A DNA stretch of 64,000 bases, taken from assembly GCA_963696325.1 (NCBI GenBank), contig CAVOJV010000071.1, forward strand, positions 6,183-70,182, given 5' to 3'. The notes under the pieces were generated by a model. It made no database searches, was not told where the DNA came from, and saw only the letters and a program-made list of their open reading frames with translations. A program made the position numbers and the translations under genes. The DNA comes from CAVOJV01 sp963696325. GTDB lineage: Bacteria > Pseudomonadota > Gammaproteobacteria > Competibacterales > Competibacteraceae. Position 1 is the first letter of the stretch, and the number at the start of each line of letters is the position of its first letter. Positions 26,736 to 35,113 of this stretch are shown in pieces.

Positions 26736-27535
26736 TCAGAGAGATTTTCTCGGTTGGCGCGGTATTGGGACGGGTTCATGCCCACAATCTGCTGAAATGT
26801 ACGGGCGAAATGGGAGAAATCATTAAAGCCCACAGTGAGCGTTACAGAGGTGATTGAGGTATGGGGATTCTGCAACAGTTCCTTGGCCTTGGCGATGCGG
26901 TGGCGAATGAGATAATCACGAAAAGTGATTCCGTGCTCTTTTTTGAAGTGACGACTGAAAGTGAAGATTTCCATGTGGCACAGCGCGGCCACTTTATTAA
27001 CATGGATCTTTTCCTGATAGTGAGTTTCGATGTAGGAAACGGCGAGTGAAGTTCTTTTTCTAGGGGTAGGGTAGCGAAAACTCGGCTCATTGGGGTTAGG
27101 GTTGTGTGGCATTAAACTCTGCCGGGACGCGGGTCCGCGAATGCTGCTAGACAGTGTACACAATGCTTCAACGCGCTTTAGTAACTCGCTAACCGGAATG
27201 GGTTTTACCAGGTAATCCCATACGCGCGTCCTGAATGACCAAACGGCCAAGTTTTCGGAGTGATACTCAGTGAGCATAAGGATCGGCAAATAACTAAATT
27301 CGAGCTTGGTCTGTTGCAATACTTTCAGCCCAGCTAGCTCGGGATAATCGTATTCGAAACAGATGCACCTGGGAGCTGTATTGTGAATGGTATCGCCGAC
27401 CTGGTTAGCCGTTGCAATACAGTGAATTCGATAATGACCAGAGAGCTTGTGAGCAATGCTGGGTTCGTCCTTGACGATCCGCAGGTCGACCCAAAGTATG
27501 TTAGGTAATTTTTTTTTTATCTCTTCCATAGCCAT
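26732..27535 (-). CDS. AraC-type regulator with degenerate receiver domain
   Basis: The 267-aa product has an N-terminal receiver-like domain (residues ~10-130) and a C-terminal AraC helix-turn-helix pair (VNKVAALCHMEIFTFSRHFK, then TSVTLTVGFNDFSHFARTFQ). The receiver is odd. The acidic pocket VDD is VDL, and the phosphoacceptor position before the conserved Pro is Glu (CFEYDYPELAG) instead of Asp. The Lys in YLVKPIPVSELL is kept. Glu there often mimics phosphorylation, so it may be constitutively active. Base composition is clearly lower in GC than the flanks, and the gene is surrounded by IS remnants, pointing to transfer. No kinase gene is adjacent. Confidence 0.85.
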   Translation of the reverse strand: MAMEEIKKKLPNILWVDLRIVKDEPSIAHKLSGHYRIHCIATANQVGDTIHNTAPRCICFEYDYPELAGLKVLQQTKLEFSYLPILMLTEYHSENLAVWSFRTRVWDYLVKPIPVSELLKRVEALCTLSSSIRGPASRQSLMPHNPNPNEPSFRYPTPRKRTSLAVSYIETHYQEKIHVNKVAALCHMEIFTFSRHFKKEHGITFRDYLIRHRIAKAKELLQNPHTSITSVTLTVGFNDFSHFARTFQQIVGMNPSQYRANRENLSD

Positions 27536-27968
27536 TAGCAGGTTCCTCGCGTCTTTAATCTTTGAAGTTGTGACAAAATCCTCTTCGCCAGGATACTTTA
27601 TTTATAATGGTCATCTAGTTACAGATCTGAAATCTATTGACGATCCCCAGCTATCTCGAGTAACGTCAAGACTGATAGCTTTAGTGAATTTCTTGCCTTC
27701 GATGATAGATACATTTAAGAGGAAAGCATTTTGCGTGCCAGCATTGGGAAGACACGCCTTCCTCCTTAAACCCCCTTTTGGGACTTACAAGCGATATCTT
27801 TAGATGGTTGTTAAACTACGTTTAGGCTTAGCCAGATCTTTCAGAACGCTTTCAAATTCGCTGCTAGCTTTTTATATTGCCACTTTTTTTAGGGGATTTC
27901 GGTAGATTCACTGTGATCTTGCCAGGGAATTTCGGATACCAAGAATTGCAAGGCGGCTCGTTGCTTTT
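27536..27968. other. AT-rich stretch, nothing recognised
   Basis: It contains the promoter region of the AraC-type gene. Short frames lack start signals and similarity. AT content is high for the window, consistent with imported or decayed DNA. Confidence 0.5.
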
Positions 27969-28199
27969 GGCGCTATCAGCAAGCGTGGCAAAGTCTATCT
28001 GCGACAGCTGTTCATTCAGGGAGCCCCGGCGCTCTAAACGCACCTGAAGCGCAACAAGTCGGCGCTCGGTGTTTGGCTGCAGGCGATCGAGACACGAAGC
28101 CACCGCAAGGTGGCGGTGGTCGCGCTTGCGAATAAGATCGTGCGCGTCTGCTGGAAGGTTCTGAACTCGGGAACCCCCTACCAGCCCTTCCCGGCATAG
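27969..28199 (+). pseudogene. IS110-family transposase C-terminal remnant
   Basis: The frame reads GAISKRGKVYLRQLFIQGAP, a TAA at 28035, then KRNKSALGVWLQAIETRSHR and KVAVVALANKIVRVCWKVL, with its own stop TAG at 28197. This is the conserved end of the IS110 transposase_20 domain. About three quarters of the gene is missing and one nonsense codon is present. Confidence 0.75.
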
Positions 28200-28202
28200 G
28201 TA

Positions 28203-28486
28203 CGTTGAAACCCATCAGCGGGGGGCAGTCGCACTCCTCCCGCGGAATCGCGACTTCTCGACCCAGGCGCTTGATCTCGTCATACCGATGTTCTGATGTC
28301 ATCGTCTCCTGACCCGGCTGACGTTTCCCTGGTACTGTCTGCCCCAGCCATACAAAGTGTCTTTGCTCAGACCAGGCTCCTGAGCCGTCTGCGACATCGG
28401 CCGCCCAGATCCCACTGCCAGCTGCACCGCCGACTCCTTGAACTCGGCTGTATAGATTTTCGCTTGCTTGCTTTCTCTCACTCATT
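28203..28486 (-). pseudogene. IS3-family OrfA remnant
   Basis: The minus strand encodes KIYTAEFKESAVQLAVGSGR with SQTAQEPGLSKDTLYGWGRQ, the helix-turn-helix of IS3 OrfA. After a frame change comes SEHRYDEIKRLGREVA, the leucine-zipper part. OrfB is absent; the fragment ends right at the IS110 remnant. Confidence 0.7.
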
Positions 28487-28515
28487 TCCACACATGCCTC
28501 CACCTAATCTCTATG

Positions 28516-29665
28516 ACTATACTTCACACGGCCAGAGCTTGAACTTTTTTGAAGGACTGAAAGTTGAACGTCAGCAACGAACTCAGTGCCTGTTTGTGGG
28601 TCGTTTGGGTGTTCGCTAAACAGGCTTCAATCGCCTGGGTGAACGCGGTAAAGTTAGCGTAGTACTTTGAGTAAAGACAGTGCTTTTTGACAAACTTCCA
28701 GAGCCGCTCGATCAAGTTCAAGTTGGGCGAATACGCCGGTAAGTAGAGTAACTCGATGTCGAGCGAGGCGGCGACAGATTGTACCAGGGTACAGCGCTGG
28801 TAGCGGGCATTGTCCAAGACGAGGGTAATGGGGACCTGCAACCCCAATTCAACCAGCTTACACAGCCATTGGCAAACACTTTCGGAGTTGATGTAGGTCA
28901 GATTGGTGACGGTGATGATCTCATGCGTGACCGCATTCAAGGCCCCCAGGACATTGAAGCGTTGCCGCCCGCTCGGGGCTTTGATCCAGCACCGGGCAAA
29001 ACACCAGAGATACCCCAGAAACGCGCCGAAGACAAAATGGGCCGCATCCACAAAAAAGACCGCTCGCTCACCGGCGTGCGCTTCGGCTAAGCGCGGCTCC
29101 AACTTTTTTTTGATACTCCTCTTGCGCCTGCGGATCGGCTTTGGCCGGTAGCAACCCCACCTTGCGGCATTTCAGCCCAAATTGCTTGAGAAACACACGG
29201 ACCTGAGTCGGACTCCGGCGGATACCGGTCAGCGTTTCGAGCACAACGACGGCTTCCTTGATCGTCTGGGGCGGGTGCTCCCGCAGGTGTGCTTCAAGGG
29301 TGTCACGATGCGCACTCAGGGCGCTCTGGGGGCGATGAAACGATAGTTGTTTTAGCGCCTCTACACCCCCGGCTTGATACCGTTTCAGGTACGCGCGTAA
29401 GGTATTGCCGCTGAGACGGCACAGGCGAGCGATCTGCTGGTGCGGTACCCCCTGACTCTTCAACCACAGCACTTCCATCCGCTGCTGCACCCGTGGATGC
29501 GGATGATGGTAGCGCTCGTGGTTCAACGCCTGTCGGTCTGCCTCACTGAATTCAAGCCGGAGCATCGGATGGTCGCCCTGTTTGCCAACCTCATTGGTTG
29601 CTCCTCAGCATAAGAGAATTCGGGGCTTTCTTAAAACCTCAAGCTACTACCGTTCTAAGTATAGT
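28516..29665 (-). mobile_element. IS630-family insertion sequence
   Basis: Imperfect terminal inverted repeats bound the element: ACTATACTTCACACGG..AGCTTGA at 28516 on, and on the other strand ACTATACTTAGAACGG..AGCTTGA from 29665 inward. TATA at each tip hides the expected TA target duplication. One transposase in two overlapping frames fills the inside. The element truncates a membrane-protein remnant on its right. Confidence 0.75.
28524..29565 (-). CDS. IS630-family transposase made by -1 frameshift
   Basis: Frame A (29565 to 29068) holds the helix-turn-helix domains (QQIARLCRLSGNTLRAYLKR) and ends shortly after EEYQKK. Frame B (from 29102 to 28524) holds the DDE core: FVDAAHFVFG (D), LVLDNARYQR (D), LPAYSPNLNLIERLWKFVKK (E). 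They overlap at a run of eight A (29111-29104, minus strand) that contains an A-AAA-AAG slippery heptamer. A -1 slip joins QKK to KLEPRLAEAHAGE and yields one protein of about 345 aa. Programmed frameshifting is known in several IS630 elements. All catalytic residues are present. Confidence 0.85.
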
Positions 29666-29688
29666 TTGAGGTTGTGTGTCCGGGGTAG

Positions 29689-29886
29689 TCTAGCCAGATC
29701 AAGTCCTGGCGCGTCGTGGTCAATGGGCGGACCGGTGGGGTGCAGGGCGAGCGGCACTATAGCTGGATTAAGATCACCGCCGCGGTGCTGGTGGTTGTCG
29801 TGCTGATTACCATCATCATGATGGTGTGGGGTCAGCAACCCCTTTTAGCAGGCAGGTTCACCCCTTGCTCAGCACGACCATGGTGA
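29689..29886 (+). pseudogene. C-terminal fragment of a small membrane protein
   Basis: The open frame encodes QIKSWRVVVNGRTGGVQGER, then HYSWIKITAAVLVVVVLITI (one transmembrane helix) and a short tail. It has no start codon or ribosome binding site and begins just inside the IS630 right end, so the element probably removed its 5' part. The family is unknown. Confidence 0.45.
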
Positions 29887-30283
29887 GCCTGGCCACGCAG
29901 ATTAGCTTGTTTTCCTCGTTGGTTATCTGGATATCCCACAGTTGGGTCGAGCCACCGATGTGGTAGGGTCTGGCGATGCCGTACACATAACCGGAACGCA
30001 CCGAGCGCACATGGTTGGCGTTGACTTCCAGTCCCACGCAATGCTTTTTTTCGGGGTCCTCGCATAAAAAGGCCGCGACGCTGCCCAGCGTTTCCGCCAG
30101 TACCACCGATGCGCCTCCATGCAGGATGCCCGCCGGCTGGAGGGTGCGCTGATCCACTGGCATCCGCGCCTTGATGTAATCGTCACCGATTTCCAGATAT
30201 TCGATGCCGAGATGACCCACCAGCGTTCCCGTGGAACGGGCGTTCAAATCCCCTACGGTCGCCTGTACATGCCAGATAGCCAT
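29858..30283 (-). CDS. hotdog-fold acyl-CoA thioesterase (YbdB/YdiI/PaaI-like)
   Basis: It hydrolyses an aryl- or acyl-CoA thioester. The product is about 141 aa and starts MAIWHVQATVGDLNARSTGT. The active site is GILHGGASVVLAETLGS with catalytic Glu, followed by GLEVNANHVRSVRSGYVYG and a CoA-binding C-terminal strand. The YdiI/MenI type acts on 1,4-dihydroxy-2-naphthoyl-CoA; a menA gene lies 20 kb away, which is suggestive only. ATG 30283 matches the family start; an earlier start at 30325 adds an unlikely basic leader. It sits 158 bases after the FkbM gene. Confidence 0.85.
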   Translation of the reverse strand: MAIWHVQATVGDLNARSTGTLVGHLGIEYLEIGDDYIKARMPVDQRTLQPAGILHGGASVVLAETLGSVAAFLCEDPEKKHCVGLEVNANHVRSVRSGYVYGIARPYHIGGSTQLWDIQITNEENKLICVARLTMVVLSKG

Positions 30284-30441
30284 GGTTGCTGATTGCTCCT
30301 GTGAATGTGAATGCCGTCGGGCCATGAGCGACGGATTTTTAATATCTAGATGGTTCGATCTGGTTTCTTAAGTCATTCCTGAGTTTATTGTTTTATCTCC
30401 TACCTCAGGCGGTTTCACTGCTATTCCGCAAATGCCATTAA

Positions 30442-31218
30442 TTATATTTGATAGTTTTTATGGCAGCCCTCGAAACCCGCAAGCCGGGCGTAGATATCCC
30501 CCGATCCGCCTTGCGAGGCGAGAGTCCCCAGCTTCGCCAGCATTTCCGAGTGGGTAAGCCATAGTGAGGAGCACAGCCGGTGTGATTCGCCGGGTGACCA
30601 GTTGTATTCATAATTGCCCAACTGGCTCAGTCGCTCCATGCATTGTGGAACCATATCCAGGGTCGCCACAAGATATTCAAAAGACAGCGTCCGCAGGGGC
30701 CGCGACAAGCCCTTTAATACCTCAAGCTCATACCCTTCTACGTCGATCTTGCAGAAAGCCGGTTCGCCGCATTGAGCGATCAGCTCATCGAGGGTGGTGA
30801 CGGGAACCGTGATGGATCTGTCCCAAACGACATTGGCGAAGGCCGGGGTCTTGCTCATTGCATACAGCCAGTCCCGCGAGAGCGTCGAAACCGTCGGATT
30901 GTGCCGGCTGATGAATAGATTTTGCCTGCCGGGTGCCGCACCGACCGCCGCTTCCACCAGCACGATATTGGCATTATCGCCATACCAGCGCCGCAACAAG
31001 TTCACGCACTGCGGCTGCGGTTCCACGCCGACAGCCCGAGCGCCCAGGCTGGACCAGCAGCGCAGTCGGTTGCCGAGGTGCGCGCCGATATCGAAACAAA
31101 GCTCACCGGCCTGGACGAACTGGCTGTAGAAGCGGGCCAGGCGCTGTTTGCGCCCAGGAATGCCGTAGTAGATGAGCAGTGAGCGCAAGAGGCCGACCTG
31201 CTGCCACAGGTCATGCAC
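30442..31218 (-). CDS. FkbM-family methyltransferase
   Basis: An S-adenosylmethionine-dependent methyltransferase, usually acting on hydroxyls of glycans, polyketides or lipids. The 258-aa product carries motif I ELCFDIGAHLGNRLRCWSSL, the acidic loop VGVEPQPQC, and the FkbM signature FCKIDVEGYELEVLKGL. GTG 31218 is the start; no good Shine-Dalgarno is visible. It is the last gene of a minus-strand cluster, 27 bases after the FAD oxidoreductase. The substrate is unknown. Confidence 0.88.
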   Translation of the reverse strand: MHDLWQQVGLLRSLLIYYGIPGRKQRLARFYSQFVQAGELCFDIGAHLGNRLRCWSSLGARAVGVEPQPQCVNLLRRWYGDNANIVLVEAAVGAAPGRQNLFISRHNPTVSTLSRDWLYAMSKTPAFANVVWDRSITVPVTTLDELIAQCGEPAFCKIDVEGYELEVLKGLSRPLRTLSFEYLVATLDMVPQCMERLSQLGNYEYNWSPGESHRLCSSLWLTHSEMLAKLGTLASQGGSGDIYARLAGFEGCHKNYQI

Positions 31219-31245
31219 GATAACTCGGTTTATCGATGGCTAGGG

Positions 31246-32580
31246 TCATACCCGCAGCACAGCCTTCTGATACAGATCTCTGAAAACACCACGAGGATCA
31301 TAGTTGGCTTTCAACCGATCGAAAGCCGGCTTGTTGTAGATGTTCCAGAATGCCTCGGGCGTGTAGAAGGAATCCGAATACAGGGATTTGATACCGCCCA
31401 GGTCCGCCACCTTCGCCTCGACCTTGCGATTGAAATAGCCCTGAGGGTGTGGTTCGCGGCTGCTGACTATATCCCAGAAACCGAAGTTGACGTACACTCC
31501 GCCTGGTTCCATGGGATACAGATCGAAACGAACTGCCGGATCGTAAACCTGAATCGGACAGATCCAGATCGGGGTGATACCAATCTCCCGCTGGAAAAAC
31601 GCCAGAAAGGCCGGCGCCTTGGCGACCGGAATATCGACATCCTGGATGACCGATTCCGTATGGATGCCCAGCAGGCGATTGATCCGCTTGGTGAGTTGCC
31701 AATGACTGTTCCAGCGCATGAGCTTGGTGTAGGTCACCGAATTCAGCCGCGCTTTGCCGGCCAGCCTGCGTATCAGGGGATTCTGCAGGTAGAGATTCTT
31801 GGAGCACCAGAACCAATCGGTGTCCCAGCGCCAGAGGTAATCGAGCGCCGTCAGGTAGTCTGTTGGTTTGTCGCGAATCGAGCGGTAGTAAATATTTTCG
31901 AAGGTGTAATCGCTGGTGAAAGGGGCATTGGCAACGAACGTTCCGAGGGTGAGATACAGTTCATCCGGCGCGAACACCGTGCCGTCGATGAAATCGGCTT
32001 CCTTTTCGCGGGATTGCCCATCCAGATCGCGGAAATAGGCCTCGGCGTCGCGATAGCGGATATGTCTGAGCTGTACATAGGGTTTGATGGGGACTGTTTT
32101 CACCTTCAGCTTGAGGATATAGCCCAAGGTCCCGTAAGCGTTGGGGAAGCCGAAGAATAGGTCCTTATAGGCGTTATCGGGCGTGCAGGCCAGCACGCGG
32201 CCGTCACCGACCAGGATATCCATCTCCAGGACGGTCTCGTGCACCAGACCGTACTTGAAGGAAGAGGATTCTATGCCCACGCCGGAAACCGCCCCGCCGA
32301 CGGTGATGGATTTCAACTGGGGCACCACGGTGGGCATCACGCTGTGGGCCAGGGTCGCCCTGACCAGGTCCTCGTAGGTCGTCATACCCTCTACTTCGAC
32401 CCAGCCATTCGCGGCATCGACCTGGATGACCGTGTTGAAGTCGGCGAGGTTGAGTTTTTTGGCGGGTGTTCCTTCGCGGTCACGGAACAGATTCGACTGG
32501 TCTTTGTACAAGCCGAGGTTGCCGCCTGCGGTACGGAACTCATCGATCAGGCGTTGTTTCTTCTCTTCGAACGTCAGCAT
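31246..32580 (-). CDS. FAD-binding oxidoreductase, DHCR24/DIMINUTO-like
   Basis: The 444-aa product belongs to the PCMH/VAO FAD superfamily. The FAD-binding half has IQVDAANGWVEVEGMTTYED, then VVPQLKSITVGGAVSGVGIE and MDILVGDGRVLACT. The second half has the pattern of delta-24 sterol reductase-like proteins (VRFDLYPMEPGGVYVNFGFW). It may reduce or oxidise an isoprenoid or other lipid double bond. No sterol genes are near. Its start is two bases after the stop of the deacetylase-fold gene, so the two are surely co-transcribed. Confidence 0.85.
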   Translation of the reverse strand: MLTFEEKKQRLIDEFRTAGGNLGLYKDQSNLFRDREGTPAKKLNLADFNTVIQVDAANGWVEVEGMTTYEDLVRATLAHSVMPTVVPQLKSITVGGAVSGVGIESSSFKYGLVHETVLEMDILVGDGRVLACTPDNAYKDLFFGFPNAYGTLGYILKLKVKTVPIKPYVQLRHIRYRDAEAYFRDLDGQSREKEADFIDGTVFAPDELYLTLGTFVANAPFTSDYTFENIYYRSIRDKPTDYLTALDYLWRWDTDWFWCSKNLYLQNPLIRRLAGKARLNSVTYTKLMRWNSHWQLTKRINRLLGIHTESVIQDVDIPVAKAPAFLAFFQREIGITPIWICPIQVYDPAVRFDLYPMEPGGVYVNFGFWDIVSSREPHPQGYFNRKVEAKVADLGGIKSLYSDSFYTPEAFWNIYNKPAFDRLKANYDPRGVFRDLYQKAVLRV

Positions 32581-32582
32581 GA

Positions 32583-33512
32583 TCAGTAGCTACTCGTGTT
32601 GGTTATGGCCATGGCCCGGTAGGTGAACGCAGCGGCCTGGGCGATGCTCTGGAAATGGATATCCACCACGTCTTCCAAGTGCTGCGCATACCCTCCCGCC
32701 ATGGTCATGGCCAGCGGAATACCAAGCCGGGCGCAGTGTTCCAGCACCAGGCGATCACGTTCTGCGAGCCCGGTCTTGCTGACCGCCAGGCGTCCCAGCC
32801 GGTCGCCTTCGTAAGGATCGGCACCGGCCAGGTAGATAGCGAGTTCCGCTCTGGAGCGATCCAGGGCGATGTCCAGACCTTCCTGCAGAGCCTCCAGGTA
32901 CGCACTGTCCCCGCTGCTATCCGGCAATTCCAGGTCTAGATCGCTGCGCTCCTTGCGGAAGGGGAAATTGTTCTGGCCGTGCAGGGAAAAGGTGAATACG
33001 CTGGGATCATGCCTGAGAATGGCCGCCGTGCCGTTGCCCTGGTGAACATCGCAATCGATGACGACGACCCGCTTTACCCGGGTTTCCCGCTGCATGACGC
33101 GCGCGGCAATGGCGCTGTCATTGAACACGCAAAACCCCTGGGCCTGGGCGGCGAAGGCGTGATGGGTGCCGCCGGCGAGGCTGGCCGCCGTGCCGTCCGC
33201 CAGCGCGGCGCGGCACGCTGCGATGGTGGCGCCGCTCGAGCGCCGGGAGCGTTCTACCATTTCAGGGGACCAGGGGAAGCCCAATACTCGAATCTCTCGC
33301 TCCGACAGCGTTCCGGTGACGACGCGATGCAGATAATCGGCAGTGTGGGCCAGCAGGATTTCATCATCACGGGCCGGTTCGGGGACCTGTAAGTCAAACT
33401 GTCCCTGGTTGGCGGCCAGCACCCGCTGGCGCAGCAGGGCATACTTCGCCATGGGAAAGCGATGTCCTGTTGGCAGGGGCAGCACGAAATGATCGCAGTA
33501 AAACACCTTCAT
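32583..33512 (-). CDS. histone-deacetylase-superfamily hydrolase
   Basis: Bacterial members remove acyl groups from polyamines, acetoin-related compounds or proteins with a zinc ion. The product is about 309 aa. Motifs are GGTHHAFAAQAQGFCVFND (the His-His dyad), VVIDCDVHQGNGTA (zinc Asp and His), YLAGADPYEGDRLGRL (zinc Asp) and MAGGYA with the catalytic Tyr. ATG 33512 gives the family start MKVFYCDHFVLPLP; the open frame upstream to 33668 looks non-coding. It lies two bases before the FAD oxidoreductase gene, hinting at a shared pathway. Confidence 0.9.
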   Translation of the reverse strand: MKVFYCDHFVLPLPTGHRFPMAKYALLRQRVLAANQGQFDLQVPEPARDDEILLAHTADYLHRVVTGTLSEREIRVLGFPWSPEMVERSRRSSGATIAACRAALADGTAASLAGGTHHAFAAQAQGFCVFNDSAIAARVMQRETRVKRVVVIDCDVHQGNGTAAILRHDPSVFTFSLHGQNNFPFRKERSDLDLELPDSSGDSAYLEALQEGLDIALDRSRAELAIYLAGADPYEGDRLGRLAVSKTGLAERDRLVLEHCARLGIPLAMTMAGGYAQHLEDVVDIHFQSIAQAAAFTYRAMAITNTSSY

Positions 33513-33561
33513 CGGGCTATCCGTTGAATTGAGCAGCTCTCGAAAAAGACAGCGAAATCGT

Positions 33562-34854
33562 TCAGTGGTGCCGGGATGGAGGATAGGCCTTGCTGTCTGC
33601 GGCCGCGCTGAGACAGCGCTCGCTGGCGGAGTAAACCAAGGTTTGGGGATGCAACACCTGCCGTTCAATTCCGGTGCCTTCGCTGCGCTGGATCAGCCGG
33701 TTGATGCTGGTTTCCAGCCCCTGGAGGCGGAGTGGATAGTAATTTTCCAGGCTTACCAAAGTCCCGTTCTGATCCAGGGCCAGCACGGTGTACGCCAAGG
33801 TCCCCAGCTCTGCCTGGTATTGGTTGGTTATTATCAGGCGTTGTTCGGGTGAACCGCAGTTCGCGCTGATCACCGTTTCCACCAGCAAATCGCCATCTAA
33901 CTGGAGAGCTGCCAAGACGGCGGCCAGGGCTGCCTCGTCGTCGGCCTGTTCCAGCGCGGGACTGCCCATCACCAGGCGTAACGGCAGGCCATAGGCTTCC
34001 AGCGTCAGGGTATATTGGCGGTGAGCACGTATCCAGGTGCTATAGCCAGTGCCCAACTGAGCGGCATCGGCATTCCGGCCCGGTCCAAACCGAGCCCAGT
34101 CATCAAAGGTATAAAAGGGAGTGTAAACCTCACCGTCGCTCAGCAGGTAGCTGTTGCCGCTAGCCAGGATCACCCGACGTATGCCGGGGCGCTGGAAGAG
34201 GGCGTGTTCCAACAGTTGCCAGAGAGGCGCGAAGCCGTTATTTTCCAATTGTACCTCGAGCAAAGCGCACAAATCGCCTGGAGTGGCGTAAGACATATTG
34301 ACGGCTTGCACGGTGAAAGCCTGCTGAACCGCTTGACGGGTAGCCGAAGAAACATCGCCGTTTTGCAACAGCCGGTTTTCCATGGTGTTGGATAAGGCGC
34401 TAATATCTTGCAGGTAGCCAGCGAAGATGAAGGGCACTAATAACAGAGGGCCGGAACCAGGGCGCCGGGTCGGATTGAGCGCCGCTACTGGAAAGCGTTC
34501 CCCGTCGGTGCCCAGCGCAATCAACTGGGGCGTATAGTCGGCATCGCGCAGCGTGCCCCGGAAGATATCTTCCAGCGCGCTGAAGAGCGGGAAGGCAGGA
34601 CGCAGCAACTCGGTCTGATCATACAAGGCGCCGGGCACTACCATACTCAGATGGTCGATGCCACCGAGGATATGACTGAGGTCTTCAGCGATATATCCAG
34701 CCACGCGGGCCGCGGCTTCGCGTGACAGGGGCGCGGGGGGTGTTCCCGCTGCCGGATTTAACTCGATGGTCAATACGCCAGAGCAACTGCTGAGTTCAGG
34801 GAAAGTAGAGCGGAAGGTTTCCAAGGTTGGTCTCTTAGAGGCTGTTGATTGCAA
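33562..34854 (-). CDS. uncharacterised 430-aa protein
   Basis: I do not recognise this protein. It is soluble-looking, without signal peptide or clear membrane helices. It is moderately acidic, with mixed alpha/beta composition. Notable blocks are YIAEDLSHILGGIDHLSMVV, PFIFAGYLQDISALSNTMEN and VILASGNSYLLSDGEVYTPF. The length and internal continuity, with no frame breaks, argue for a real gene. The start is unclear: TTG codons at 34854 and near 34827 are the options, the latter preceded by AAGAGA. It is 49 bases upstream of the deacetylase gene on the same strand and may head that operon. Confidence 0.65.
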   Translation of the reverse strand: MQSTASKRPTLETFRSTFPELSSCSGVLTIELNPAAGTPPAPLSREAAARVAGYIAEDLSHILGGIDHLSMVVPGALYDQTELLRPAFPLFSALEDIFRGTLRDADYTPQLIALGTDGERFPVAALNPTRRPGSGPLLLVPFIFAGYLQDISALSNTMENRLLQNGDVSSATRQAVQQAFTVQAVNMSYATPGDLCALLEVQLENNGFAPLWQLLEHALFQRPGIRRVILASGNSYLLSDGEVYTPFYTFDDWARFGPGRNADAAQLGTGYSTWIRAHRQYTLTLEAYGLPLRLVMGSPALEQADDEAALAAVLAALQLDGDLLVETVISANCGSPEQRLIITNQYQAELGTLAYTVLALDQNGTLVSLENYYPLRLQGLETSINRLIQRSEGTGIERQVLHPQTLVYSASERCLSAAADSKAYPPSRHH

Positions 34855-35113
34855 GCAGCGTTACTATAACGGATGCTTGAGGCGTATGGATACCCGCGCC
34901 GATCTGCGCTGATGCGTGTCGCTGGGGAAGAATGTTAAGAATGCGGGAGCGGAGGGCGGCTTGCGGTGAAACCGAGGCTAAGGTAAGTTGGATTTAGAAA
35001 TTAGCAAGTTCTCAGCAGTGCACGCAATAAAACAACTAAGCAGGCTAAAGCAATGGCGCTGTAAATCAGCCATGGGCTTGTAATGAGCGGCAGTATGATA
35101 GGCCAGCGCGCTT

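Noticed and set aside
27456..27803. Plus-strand frame of 115 codons across the AraC gene start
   Set aside because: It overlaps the start of the AraC gene and an AT-rich gap, with no ribosome site or similarity.
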